Below, piece by piece: positions 8,510 to 17,449 of a stretch of 64,000 nucleotides of DNA. The first letter of the stretch is position 1. Each line of letters starts with the position of its first letter. The stretch lies in assembly GCA_022824495.1 (NCBI GenBank), contig JAJDZU010000016.1, forward strand, positions 35,172 through 99,171, read 5' to 3'. The translations under genes were made by a program, and so were the position numbers. The notes below the pieces were generated by a model. It worked only from the letters and a program-made list of their open reading frames with translations. It searched no databases and was not told the DNA's origin. The DNA is from Chloroflexota bacterium. Its GTDB lineage: Bacteria; Chloroflexota; UBA11872.

Positions 8510-10557
8510 GCCCACACCAGACTGGCCAGGCCTCGCGGTCCAATAGTCAGCGTCTGACCTGGATGTACGACCGTTGTCGAGTCCAGTTCTTCAATCACGG
8601 CTGGACCGTCGATCACGTCGGTCGGAGAAAGTTCCTCGCGCTCGTAGATCGGACAATCGACAGCCTCACGCGGATCAAAATGGACCCGCCGGCGCGTGCG
8701 CGGCTTTGCCGGCGGTCGTTCGGGAATCGCTGACAACTGCGGCTTCGAAGCCGCGCCCGTGGCGCTCACGTTCAGTTGCACGACTTCGATGACCTCGTTC
8801 GCGATGCGATAGCCGTACTCCGCCTCGTAGTGCTGTTCAAATCCGTCGATCAGCCGCTGCCAGCCATCTTGCGTCAGCGGACCGCTTGGGATTGGAATCT
8901 CCTCTTCGTAATTCTGCCCCAGGTAGCGCATGTTGGCTGACCGCAGAATCGTCGGCTCGCCGCTGAAACCTTCCCGGCCGAGGTCCTCCACAGCCTCGCG
9001 TACGAGCGTACGTAGGCGGGCGTCAAGCTCTTCAAGGTCTGGTGCATCCGAACGAACCAGGTGAGTCCAGGTCTTGTCCACCCGAATGTCGGCCAGTAGT
9101 GTCCCGAACGCCGAACAGAGCCCCGGGTGCGGCGGGATCAACGTCGCCCGCGTCCCGATCACCCGCGCGATGGCTGCCGCGTGCAGCGGCCCGGCGCCGC
9201 CAAACGCCACCAGGCTGAACACGCGCGGGTCCAGGCCGCGCTGGACCGTCAATAGCCGCATCGCCTCGGCAATGTTCTCCACCGCGATTTCCACGACGGC
9301 ATGCGCGGTGTCCACGGGCGGCAGCCCGACCTTGCGAGCCGTCCGCTCGATTGCCGCGTACGCCAGATCGGCGTCCAGCGGCAGGTCACCGCCCAGGAAG
9401 TTGTCAGGATTCAGCCGGCCCAACACCACGTTGGCGTCCGTGACCGTGGCCTCCTGGCCGCCCTGGGCGTAGCAGGCCGGTCCGGGAACCGCCCCCGCGC
9501 TTTGCGGCCCGACCTGCAGCAGACCGCCCTTGTTCACCCAGGCAATCGACCCCCCGCCGGCTCCCATCGTCGTCATCTCGATGAACGGCGCCGCCACCGG
9601 CAGCCCGAACTCGATCTCCCAGGCGGTCGTGTAGCCGACGCGCCCGTCGGCTACGACTCCCACGTCGGTGCTGGTCCCTCCCATGTCGAACGTAATCACG
9701 TTCTCTTGGCCGGCCTCGGCCCCAAAGGCCTGCCCGGCAATGATTCCGCCGGAGAGCCCGGATAGGACGGTTTGCACCGGACGCTCGCCCGCCGTTTGCG
9801 ACAGCATCTGGCCGCCATTTGACTTCATGACCGACCACGATCGCGCAAATCCGCGCTCGCGAAGACCTTGATCCAGGGAGCCGATGAAGCGGCTCACTAG
9901 CGGCTTGACCGCCGCGTCGGCAATCGTGGTGCTGGCTCGTTCATACTCCCGCCAGATCGGCGCCACCTCGTGCGAGGCCGAGATCGGAATCCCCGGAAAT
10001 GCTTCGGACAGCGCCTGGCGCACACGTGCTTCATGGTCCGGGCGCACATAGGAAAACAGGAAGTTCAGAGCAAACGCGACATCGGGCGACTCAATGTCCG
10101 TATCGGTCAGCCGCTCGCGAATCGTGCCGATCAGATTGTCGATGCCATCGGCGGTCAACGCCGCCACCGTCTCGCCCCTGTAGTCAATCCGCTCCCGGAT
10201 CCCCAGGCAGTCCCGCCGAGCCACCAGCGGCAGCGGTCGTTCCCAGTCCAGGTCATAGTGAAACTTGCGATCCACCCGCTGCAAGAACGGTACGTCCTCG
10301 AATCCCTCCGTTGTTATGTAAAGTACCCGAGCGCCGCGCCGCTGCAGCAATGCGTTCACGGCGACGGTCGTGCCCAGCACGAAGTACGTCGCCGACGCGG
10401 GATCAATTCCCGCCTGCTCCAGCGCCGCCAGGATCGCCCGGCTCGGCTCGTCCGGCGTCGAAGGCAGCTTGACGACGTCGACTTGCCCGCTGGCCTCGTC
10501 CGTCACGACAAGGTCGGTGAACGTGCCCCCGGTATCGATCCCAATCCGTACGCCCAA
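8506..10557 (-). CDS. hyuA: Hydantoinase A/oxoprolinase family subunit
   Basis: A 683-residue protein of the ATP-dependent hydantoinase/5-oxoprolinase A family, partner of HyuB. The N-terminus has the ASKHA-type nucleotide motif GIDTGGTFTDLVV; other family stretches are FDMGGTSTDVGVV, TTMGAGGGSIAW and VAFGGAGPLHA. The start is taken as TTG at 10557, directly before the GIDTGGT motif and preceded by AGGGGA. The frame stays open for another 345 codons upstream, but that part is the antisense of the divergent oxidoreductase gene. It is the first gene of a six-gene leftward operon whose promoter must lie near 10560-10630. Confidence 0.9.
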   Translation of the reverse strand: MGVRIGIDTGGTFTDLVVTDEASGQVDVVKLPSTPDEPSRAILAALEQAGIDPASATYFVLGTTVAVNALLQRRGARVLYITTEGFEDVPFLQRVDRKFHYDLDWERPLPLVARRDCLGIRERIDYRGETVAALTADGIDNLIGTIRERLTDTDIESPDVAFALNFLFSYVRPDHEARVRQALSEAFPGIPISASHEVAPIWREYERASTTIADAAVKPLVSRFIGSLDQGLRERGFARSWSVMKSNGGQMLSQTAGERPVQTVLSGLSGGIIAGQAFGAEAGQENVITFDMGGTSTDVGVVADGRVGYTTAWEIEFGLPVAAPFIEMTTMGAGGGSIAWVNKGGLLQVGPQSAGAVPGPACYAQGGQEATVTDANVVLGRLNPDNFLGGDLPLDADLAYAAIERTARKVGLPPVDTAHAVVEIAVENIAEAMRLLTVQRGLDPRVFSLVAFGGAGPLHAAAIARVIGTRATLIPPHPGLCSAFGTLLADIRVDKTWTHLVRSDAPDLEELDARLRTLVREAVEDLGREGFSGEPTILRSANMRYLGQNYEEEIPIPSGPLTQDGWQRLIDGFEQHYEAEYGYRIANEVIEVVQLNVSATGAASKPQLSAIPERPPAKPRTRRRVHFDPREAVDCPIYEREELSPTDVIDGPAVIEELDSTTVVHPGQTLTIGPRGLASLVWA

Positions 10558-10629
10558 GAGCTTCTGTCCCCTTACGAATCCGAGTGGGGAGCGGTTCGGT
10601 CGGCCAAAGCCTGCCACTCGATTGCAACA

Positions 10630-11952
10630 ATGCGCCGCGCTCTCGTCATCGGCTCTGCCGAAGGAGAAGGCGCGGCGCGCGCAACCTATCGAGAACGGTA
10701 CGGAAGCGTCAACCGCCGCGGCGTTCGGACGATCCGCCCCGGGGCGATTAACATACGCGGCGAGCCGATTCACGATGGTGCAGCCACGAACCAGCAACAC
10801 CCCGGCGCATCCCAGGCGCCCATTCGCGCCGCCGTCGTCGGCCCTGGAACTATCGGTCGGATCCACGTCGACGCCCTTCGTCGCAACGGGGTCGAAGTCA
10901 TCACGGTGGTCGCCACGACCCTCGAACGAGCCGAATCCGCCGCTAGCCAGCTTCGTATCCCACATGCGGACGCCAGCCTCGCCGCCGCCCTCGACCGCAA
11001 CCTCGACTCCGTCCACATCTGCGCGCCCAACGCCCTGCACCACGAACTCGTGCTCCAGGCTTTGGAATGCAATGTCCACGTGGTCTGCGAAAAGCCCCTC
11101 GGGCTTGACGTGGCCGAAGCTGCCGATCTCGCGGTCGCCGCCCGGAAAGCCAGCGTCATCCACGCCGTCTGCTTCAACAATCGTTTCTACCCGCTGGTCC
11201 AGGAAATCGCCGCCCGCCGTCGCGAGGGTCTCCTCGGCCGCCCGTTCCTCATCCGCGCCTCCATCGCCGACGACACCCTCTGGCACCGCAACGATTGGGA
11301 CTGGCGGCTTGTCCCGTCCATCGGCGGTCCCACGGTCGTCACTTCGACCACCGGCAGTCACCTGCTGGATCTGGTCATGTTCATCCTCGGCGCGCGTCCG
11401 ACAGCCCTCTGCGCAGACTTCGGCACGGCGCACGCCGACCGCCGACCGCCGGGATCCGAGTTCCAGAAGTCGGCAGCCACGGTGGGATCCGCCATGGACG
11501 ACCTCGCCGGACTCCTCGTCCATTTCTCCGATGGAACGCGGGCCGTCCTTTCGCTCTCCCACGTCGCGGCCGGACATCCCTACCGAGTCCAAGTTGAAAT
11601 CGACGCTGAGCGCTCAGGCGTCAGCTGGGACTCCGAGCGACCCAACGAACTGTGGATTGGCCACCGCGACGAACCGAACGAGCTCGTGGTTGCCGACGCC
11701 CGCCACATGCGCCCCGACGCCCGGAGATTCGTCGAGAAGGCCGGCGCGTATCGCGAAGGATTCGACGAGACTTTCCGCCTCCTCTTCCGCGACGTCTACG
11801 CGCGCATTGCCGCCGACATCGACGCTCCGGCTCCCTATCCCACGTTTAGCGACGGCCACCGCCAACTCGTGGTCCATGAAGCAATCCAAACCAGCGTTGC
11901 CGAACGCCGCTGGGTTGACCTCGACTGGTCCGAATTCGACAGCCTCGCCTAG
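10630..11952 (+). CDS. Gfo/Idh/MocA family NAD(P)-dependent oxidoreductase
   Basis: The conserved part begins at about 10810 with a Rossmann motif AAVVGPGTIGRIHVDAL, followed by CEKPLGLDVAEAADL, which holds the EKP signature. This family oxidises or reduces sugars and cyclitols. The only in-frame standard start is ATG at 10630, giving 440 residues with about 60 unusual N-terminal residues and no Shine-Dalgarno site. Another ATG at 10775 is better placed but lies one frame off, so the true start is uncertain or a small frameshift exists. It is divergent from hyuA, and its stop overlaps the stop of the convergent amidohydrolase by 4 bases. Confidence 0.85.
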   Translation: MRRALVIGSAEGEGAARATYRERYGSVNRRGVRTIRPGAINIRGEPIHDGAATNQQHPGASQAPIRAAVVGPGTIGRIHVDALRRNGVEVITVVATTLERAESAASQLRIPHADASLAAALDRNLDSVHICAPNALHHELVLQALECNVHVVCEKPLGLDVAEAADLAVAARKASVIHAVCFNNRFYPLVQEIAARRREGLLGRPFLIRASIADDTLWHRNDWDWRLVPSIGGPTVVTSTTGSHLLDLVMFILGARPTALCADFGTAHADRRPPGSEFQKSAATVGSAMDDLAGLLVHFSDGTRAVLSLSHVAAGHPYRVQVEIDAERSGVSWDSERPNELWIGHRDEPNELVVADARHMRPDARRFVEKAGAYREGFDETFRLLFRDVYARIAADIDAPAPYPTFSDGHRQLVVHEAIQTSVAERRWVDLDWSEFDSLA

Positions 11953-13127
11953 CCTCCGGCTACGCTCGCGGCCTTCCTTGCCACGCGGCCGCTGCGCATC
12001 ACGAATTCCACGCGCTGCAACAACGAAAGGTCTCGTCTAGGGTCCCCGTGGACGCCAATCAGATCCGCGGACCTTCCTGGCCGTAGCGTCCCGATTTCCC
12101 CGTCCAGCCCAAGCATTCGCGCCGCCTCCCGCGTCCCCGCGGCCAGTGCCGCTTCCGGCGTGAGCACTCGGCCCATCAGCTCAATCTCTAATGCGTTGCC
12201 AGACCCGTGCCGGGTGAACGCATCCCCAACCGAATCGGTTCCGGCGGCGTACCGAATCCCAGCCGCCACGCCCCGTTGCAGCGTGTCCATCTGTTCCCGC
12301 GACGTAGCCTGCGACTCAGGCGCCAGCCGCATGGCCCGAGTCCGCAGCGTCGGCACAATCCATGCATTGCTGGCGGCCACTAGCTCGCACACCTCGTCGC
12401 TCAACCCGTATCCGTGCTCGATCGTGTCCACACCACCCAACACGCAACGCCGTACCGCCTCTGAACCAATCGCGTGCGCCGCAACCGGCAGACCCCATGT
12501 ATGTGCCGAATCGCAGACTGCTCGAATCTCTTCCTCGGTCAGCGTTGGTATATCGCCGAATCCCTCCGCCCGCGGCCCGGTCGATGCACCGATCTTGACA
12601 ACGTTCACTCCTTCCTCATGCAGCCGCATAACCTCCTCCCGCGCTGATTCAGAGCCGCGAATCACCCGCGCCTCCCACCACGACGGCTGCGGAACCAACC
12701 ACGGACCTCGAGCCCCCGTGAGCCCCACCTGAGCCGCCAGGATCCTCGGCGTCTCTAAAGCCCCTTCCGCGCTGGCGTCGCGTAGATAGGGCGCCATTGG
12801 CGACCCAAGATCACGAACCGTCGTGAACCCCGCGTGCAGCAGATCCCGCGCCTGCTGCTGGGCAGTCTCTAGGCGAGTCTGAAAGTCGGCGGGCGTCGCC
12901 CCGCCCGGCGAAAGCCCCCAGAAGTGCATGTGCGCGTCGATCAGTCCCGGCAGCACCCACAAGCCACGTAAATCGATCACCTCAGAACCAGCGTTGCTCC
13001 CCAGGCCGCCCGCCGGCCCGCACCACTCGATGCGTTCACCCGCAATCCGAAGCGCCGCATCCGGCCGGGGCGGGGCCCCGGTCCCGTCCCACAGGTGACC
13101 GGCCAGCACAACCGCGTTCCTGCTCAA
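11949..13127 (-). CDS. Metal-dependent amidohydrolase (imidazolonepropionase/prolidase-like)
   Basis: A 392-residue cytosolic hydrolase of the amidohydrolase superfamily. All usual metal and catalytic residues can be placed: HxH in LIDAHMHF, Lys in NVVKIGAS, His in VAAHAIG, His in TIEHGYG and Asp in AAGTDSVGD. The C-terminal small beta domain returns at RPGRSADLIGVHGDP. Relatives cleave dipeptides, imidazolonepropionate or other cyclic amides. That fits the nearby hydantoinase and peptide-transporter genes, although it is transcribed separately. The substrate is unknown. Confidence 0.88.
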   Translation of the reverse strand: MSRNAVVLAGHLWDGTGAPPRPDAALRIAGERIEWCGPAGGLGSNAGSEVIDLRGLWVLPGLIDAHMHFWGLSPGGATPADFQTRLETAQQQARDLLHAGFTTVRDLGSPMAPYLRDASAEGALETPRILAAQVGLTGARGPWLVPQPSWWEARVIRGSESAREEVMRLHEEGVNVVKIGASTGPRAEGFGDIPTLTEEEIRAVCDSAHTWGLPVAAHAIGSEAVRRCVLGGVDTIEHGYGLSDEVCELVAASNAWIVPTLRTRAMRLAPESQATSREQMDTLQRGVAAGIRYAAGTDSVGDAFTRHGSGNALEIELMGRVLTPEAALAAGTREAARMLGLDGEIGTLRPGRSADLIGVHGDPRRDLSLLQRVEFVMRSGRVARKAASVAGG

Positions 13128-13272
13128 GTCATTCGCGTCTTTCGGCGGTCACGGGCAGCGGCAAACTGCCCGCATTGCCGACCTGTCTGAACAATCGCCT
13201 ACTGCTAACCTTTCGCCGCTGGCGAATCACCGCCTTGCCCACCCGCAGGCGCGCACAGAAACGAGCGGCACC

Positions 13273-14778
13273 GTGGCGCGGATCGACTGTCTTTCCATGA
13301 TCCTGGACGACGACATCGCCGAGCGTGACAACTTTGGCTGGCGCGTCGAGCCTGCCACTCCAGATCCGGCCAATCCCCTTATCGAACCCGAGATGCCCTG
13401 GGATCAGGGCGCCGTTTTCGCTCACGGCACATTTCTGAAAGACCCGATCGACGGACTCTGGAAGGGTTGGCACGTCTGCACACCGTCGGAGGGCCGCAAC
13501 TTCGAAGCCTATCGCCGTCTCTGCTATTCGGAGTCCGAGGATGGCGTCAACTGGACGCGTCCCGAGCTTGATCTCAACTCGTACGAAGGGCACCCAAAAA
13601 CCAACATCATCTTCGACTTCGACTCGGGTGGCTCATCGCAGTACGCCTCGGTGATCGTTCACCCCGACGCCGAGCCGGATGAACGCTACGAGATGTTCAT
13701 CATCCGCGCCCCGTCGCGCCGCCCGCAGAACCTGGGCTCGGGCTGGATCCCTGGCCTCCCCCGCGAACCGGGCGCTGACTCACACCCCTACGCGACCTAC
13801 CGGTACCGCTCGCCGGACGGCATCAACTGGACAGCCGTCGAAGGCCCGCTCCTCAGAATCATGGCCGTCGGCGACCGCCTGATCATGCCCTACACCACCC
13901 CAATGGGCGGCGCCGACCAAGCCTCGTACTACCTGCTTGAGGACGGAACGTACGAACTGATGCAAAAGGTCGGGACCGAGATGCATCCCGGAGGCTACGT
14001 CCCGTACGACTGCTTCTTCCCCTACGGTCGGCGGGTCTTGGCCCGGCGCACCAGCCCCGACGGCTCCAATTGGACCCCTCCCGAAGTCATCGTCGAGCCC
14101 GACTGGAAAGACCCGCACGATCAGCAATTCATGGAGCTGATGCCCCACACGGTTCGCGGCGGCTACATCGGCCTGCTCTGTTGCTATAACGTGCGCGAGC
14201 AGACCATTGACTGGCAGTGGGCCGGCAGCCAGGACCGACGAATCTGGAACCGCCCGTCCCGACGCCCCACGCTCCCCAACGCGCCGCTCGGCGACTACGG
14301 CGGCGGCATGCTCTGGCCAACCCACCAGCTGATCGAGGACGGCGATCGCGTCTACATGTACTACAGCGGGCTGGAAGGCGTGCACGGCGACGTCTACAGC
14401 ATCGAGCCGTCCCTCAAGACCTTCTATGGCGCCATCTGCCGCGCCAGCTGGGAAAAGGACCGCTACTGGGCCGCCGTGTCAGCGACCGGCGGACCCGAAG
14501 CGGCCATCTTTACCACCCACGTCCTCCCGGTCGGTGGCAAGCGTCTGGTGCTCAACGCCGCTACATCCACCGTCAGGGAAGGCGAACTCACCGCCGAACT
14601 TGTCGACGCCTCCGGCCGGGTAATCGAGGGCTTCGGGGCCGCCGACTACCAGCCCTGGCACGGCGACTCGAAGTCGCAGCCGGTCCGCTGGTCCGGCGGC
14701 GATGCCTGTCCAGTCGACAATGTGGCGGTGCGCTTCAGCCTCCAGCGCTCCCGCCTTTACGGATTCGCCTTCGAGTGA
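13273..14778 (+). CDS. Glycosidase-like five-bladed propeller family protein, paralogue 1
   Basis: A 501-residue protein with repeated propeller-blade motifs such as SEDGVNWTRP and SPDGINWT, typical of GH32/43/68-like folds, followed by a C-terminal beta-sandwich ending YGFAFE. It is a distant paralogue of the proteins at 50183 and 57422: all share an N-terminal (I/L)LxDD(H/D) segment, an EMPW-type motif, DGxNWT and the same C-terminal domain. No signal peptide is present. The start is GTG at 13273; an ATG 24 bases later in frame is possible. Its TGA overlaps the deacetylase start as GTGA, which implies coupled synthesis. Catalytic activity is unproven. Confidence 0.7.
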   Translation: MARIDCLSMILDDDIAERDNFGWRVEPATPDPANPLIEPEMPWDQGAVFAHGTFLKDPIDGLWKGWHVCTPSEGRNFEAYRRLCYSESEDGVNWTRPELDLNSYEGHPKTNIIFDFDSGGSSQYASVIVHPDAEPDERYEMFIIRAPSRRPQNLGSGWIPGLPREPGADSHPYATYRYRSPDGINWTAVEGPLLRIMAVGDRLIMPYTTPMGGADQASYYLLEDGTYELMQKVGTEMHPGGYVPYDCFFPYGRRVLARRTSPDGSNWTPPEVIVEPDWKDPHDQQFMELMPHTVRGGYIGLLCCYNVREQTIDWQWAGSQDRRIWNRPSRRPTLPNAPLGDYGGGMLWPTHQLIEDGDRVYMYYSGLEGVHGDVYSIEPSLKTFYGAICRASWEKDRYWAAVSATGGPEAAIFTTHVLPVGGKRLVLNAATSTVREGELTAELVDASGRVIEGFGAADYQPWHGDSKSQPVRWSGGDACPVDNVAVRFSLQRSRLYGFAFE

Positions 14779-15695
14779 GCGTTCGCGTCGCGCTGCCCGA
14801 AGGCGTTCGCTGCGCGGTCGCTCTCAGCTACGACCTCGAAATGTGCGCCGGCTACTCGCCGACCCTGATCAACCACGGCCGCATCATGCCGCCGCTCCGC
14901 GAATACACCCTCGACCTGTGCACCACGGCTGAGGCTTTCGACGTCAGCCTGCAGTTCTTCTACGTCGGCAACGGCCTCGAAGACCCGGACATCGACTATC
15001 TCCACGAAATCCTCCGCCGCGGACACGTCATCGACAACCACACCTACAACCACGTCCACCTGTCCATGCCGGACACCGACCTGCTGCGGCAGGAACTCGA
15101 ACTCACCAACCGACGCCTGCGCGAGTACCTCGGCGTCGAGTCCACAGTGCTCCGCGGCCCCGGCGGGCTTCCCGGCGGCCTCACCATGCTGTACGCCAAT
15201 CAGCAAGCCATCCTGGAAAGCGGCTTCCGGTGGGTCAGCAGCCACATGGACAGCACCATGGGCCTCTACGACTCCGAGCACGATGCCGCGGCGCCCTGTC
15301 GCCTCCAAGCCTACGCCTATCCCAACGGTCTGATCGAGCTACCCATCCAGGGCTGGATGGACCGGATCTTCTTCGACTTCCACCGCTGCCGCGATCTCGA
15401 GGCCCAGGACGCCTGGCGCCGCCGCGACGGCCACCAACCCGTGCCCGACAACTGGACGTGCCCCTGGACTGAACCCACGGATCTAGACGACTGGATCGCC
15501 TATAACCTTGCCGCACTCGATTACGCCTACGACCACGGCCTCCTCTGGACCCCGGTCTGGCACCCCTACACGCACTACCTGCACGACCCCGAGAACCGCG
15601 CCTTGCCCGCCCTGCTGGAGCACGCGCGCTCCAAGCCCGACCCCGTCCTCGTCTGCACCGTCCGCCAGGCCGTCGACTTTCTGGAAGCCGCCTAG
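14775..15695 (+). CDS. Polysaccharide deacetylase (NodB/CE4-like) family protein
   Basis: A 306-residue protein of the NodB homology family. It shows motif 1 as SYDLEM (an Asp near the N-terminus), motif 2 as DNHTYNHVHLS (the H-x-x-x-H zinc ligands) and motif 3 as RGPGG. Family members deacetylate or hydrolyse acetylated sugars, peptidoglycan, imides or allantoin-like compounds. There is no secretion signal, so a cytoplasmic small substrate is more likely than a polymer. The GTG start at 14775 overlaps the stop of the propeller gene; the open frame further upstream is a shadow of that gene. Confidence 0.85.
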   Translation: MSVRVALPEGVRCAVALSYDLEMCAGYSPTLINHGRIMPPLREYTLDLCTTAEAFDVSLQFFYVGNGLEDPDIDYLHEILRRGHVIDNHTYNHVHLSMPDTDLLRQELELTNRRLREYLGVESTVLRGPGGLPGGLTMLYANQQAILESGFRWVSSHMDSTMGLYDSEHDAAAPCRLQAYAYPNGLIELPIQGWMDRIFFDFHRCRDLEAQDAWRRRDGHQPVPDNWTCPWTEPTDLDDWIAYNLAALDYAYDHGLLWTPVWHPYTHYLHDPENRALPALLEHARSKPDPVLVCTVRQAVDFLEAA

Positions 15696-15711
15696 AGGCA
15701 CGCCACCTTGA

Positions 15712-16500
15712 TCAGGTCTGCCCGGGCGGCAGCCCGATCGTCGGTCGGCCGCGCGACTCATACCCATAGTCGGCCATCAACACCGACTCGTCCCTCCAAG
15801 GCTCCGTCTCATACTCCAGCCGCTTCGTACGCGCCGCCAGTCCCGAACAGTGCTGTGCCAGCACCTTGAAGATCTCATTCGCAACCACCCGGTGCCCCAG
15901 GTCGTTCGCGTGTACCCCGTCGTGATGCACCAGCCAGTCCGCCCCGCCGTAGGCGTTGTACACGTCGACAAACAGGCAGCCTTGAGCCTCGGCCACCTGC
16001 GCCGTTACGAAGTTGAAGGACTCGAATACGGCGTGATTGGCAAGTCCAAAGTGGTCGTACGACGTGAAGTCCGTCATGAAGTACGGCCCGGGCAACACGA
16101 TCAGCGGGTTGCACCCCGCACGAATCGCGCTGATCACGTTCGTCAGTTCCTCCCGGAACATCTCCACCGGCGTGCCGCCCCTCGCGTCATTCAGCCCATA
16201 CGAAACCACCAGCAGATCCGGGTCGTGATCGATCACGTGTTTCCCAACCCGCTCGTTCGCCGCCGGCTTGCCCGAGTACTCGTACAGCGGCGCCCGCGTC
16301 GAAATCACATTTGCCCCGATCCCACTGTTCACCAGCTTGACCGGCTCGTCCTGGAAGTCGCTGATCAGATCGGCCAGCACACTCGCCCAGCAACGCTCGC
16401 GTGACGAACTCCACCCGCCCGCCGTCGTGCTCTCGCCCAGCGTCACCAGCACCCGAAACGGTTCCGAGTGCAAGTCGCGCACCTTCGACGTGGTCTCCAC
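15712..16500 (-). CDS. SGNH/GDSL-family hydrolase
   Basis: A 262-residue esterase-like protein. Block I is TLGESTTAGG with nucleophile Ser24, block II is NSGIGAN, block III is SYGLNDARGG with the oxyanion Asn, and block V is HDGVHANDLGH with the Asp-His pair, so the catalytic set is complete. The family removes acyl or acetyl groups from sugars and lipids. The GTG at 16500 is preferred because AGGAG lies 8 bases upstream; a TTG at 16539 is also in frame and would overlap the preceding gene. It follows the creatininase-family gene on the same strand. Confidence 0.85.
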   Translation of the reverse strand: METTSKVRDLHSEPFRVLVTLGESTTAGGWSSSRERCWASVLADLISDFQDEPVKLVNSGIGANVISTRAPLYEYSGKPAANERVGKHVIDHDPDLLVVSYGLNDARGGTPVEMFREELTNVISAIRAGCNPLIVLPGPYFMTDFTSYDHFGLANHAVFESFNFVTAQVAEAQGCLFVDVYNAYGGADWLVHHDGVHANDLGHRVVANEIFKVLAQHCSGLAARTKRLEYETEPWRDESVLMADYGYESRGRPTIGLPPGQT

Positions 16501-16522
16501 GCTCAACGCTCCTGTCTCATCG

Positions 16523-17368
16523 CTAGCCCGGCCGCTCAATCGTCGGCTTCCGCCGGTGGTGGTCCACCCTCGGCAGGTAGTCCCGTTCGGACATTTCGCG
16601 CCCGAACTCCACCAGGTTGTTCACGGCCTCCTCGAACAGCAGCTTGCCCTTGGCCGCCGTCGCCACCGTGGGCGATCCCTGCGTGCCATCCGGCGTATAC
16701 GTGCTCGTATATCCGTCCATCTTCACAGGGCCCGATGCGAACAGGTCCACCCAGTGGTACTTCGATTCCTGCTGGTTCGTGTCCGTCACCTGGTCAACCG
16801 CCAGGTCCATGCGCACGGCGTCGGGATCCATATGCAAGGCAATGGCCGTCTCGGCTTCACCCGCATGGGCCGCGCCACCGGGAAACTGGGAATCGCGCCA
16901 TGTTTCCATGAAGCCCGAGTTGGCCTGCGTCAGGTTCCACCAGCTCGCCATCCCCACCCACGCATCCGACTCCAGCATGATCCGGCGCGCCGCCAATTCC
17001 GTCGGCTGCTGGTTCGAACCGTGCCCGTTGATGAAAATCAGTTTCTTGAAGCCGTGGTAGACGAGACTGAGCCCTATGTCCACCAGGTACCGAATAAACG
17101 TCTCATGGTGGATGGTCATGGACCCCGGGAAGTCCATCACATGCGAGGTATACCCGTACGACACCGGCGGCATCGCCAGCAGCAGCCCGTTCGAACGCCG
17201 AGCCGCTTCGTCCACGATCGACGTTGACGTCCAGCGGTCGATCTTTAACGGCAGGTGAGGACCGTGCTGCTCGATCGTCCCAACCGGCAGCACCGGAATC
17301 CGACCGGCGTCGACCGCGTCATTGACCTCGGGCCACGTCAGATCCTCGAAACGAAAGTCCTCAAGCAT
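16523..17368 (-). CDS. Creatininase-family amidohydrolase
   Basis: A 281-residue metal-dependent amidase of the creatininase/formamide-hydrolase family. Metal-ligand motifs are PVGTIEQHGPHLPL (Glu33, His35) with Asp44, FINGHGSNQQ and AHAGEAETA. These enzymes cleave creatinine, formamides or sugar-attached amides. The ATG at 17368 is preceded by GGAGT. It is divergent from the GH43-like gene and precedes the SGNH hydrolase. Together with the deacetylase nearby, this places three deacylating enzymes in 2.6 kb. Confidence 0.9.
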   Translation of the reverse strand: MLEDFRFEDLTWPEVNDAVDAGRIPVLPVGTIEQHGPHLPLKIDRWTSTSIVDEAARRSNGLLLAMPPVSYGYTSHVMDFPGSMTIHHETFIRYLVDIGLSLVYHGFKKLIFINGHGSNQQPTELAARRIMLESDAWVGMASWWNLTQANSGFMETWRDSQFPGGAAHAGEAETAIALHMDPDAVRMDLAVDQVTDTNQQESKYHWVDLFASGPVKMDGYTSTYTPDGTQGSPTVATAAKGKLLFEEAVNNLVEFGREMSERDYLPRVDHHRRKPTIERPG

Positions 17369-17449
17369 GGAGTGGACTCCTGAACAGCGCTATCCGCGTA
17401 GGATACGCATCGCGACCGCCCCCTTGCTTGCCTGGTCGAGGGAGACTGG

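Noticed and set aside
10558..11592. A 345-codon upstream extension of hyuA
   Set aside because: It is the antisense of the Gfo/Idh/MocA gene; hyuA begins at its nucleotide-binding motif at 10557.
13129..13593. A 154-codon minus-strand open frame overlapping propeller paralogue 1
   Set aside because: It overlaps the conserved N-terminus of the plus-strand gene and shows no motif or ribosome site.
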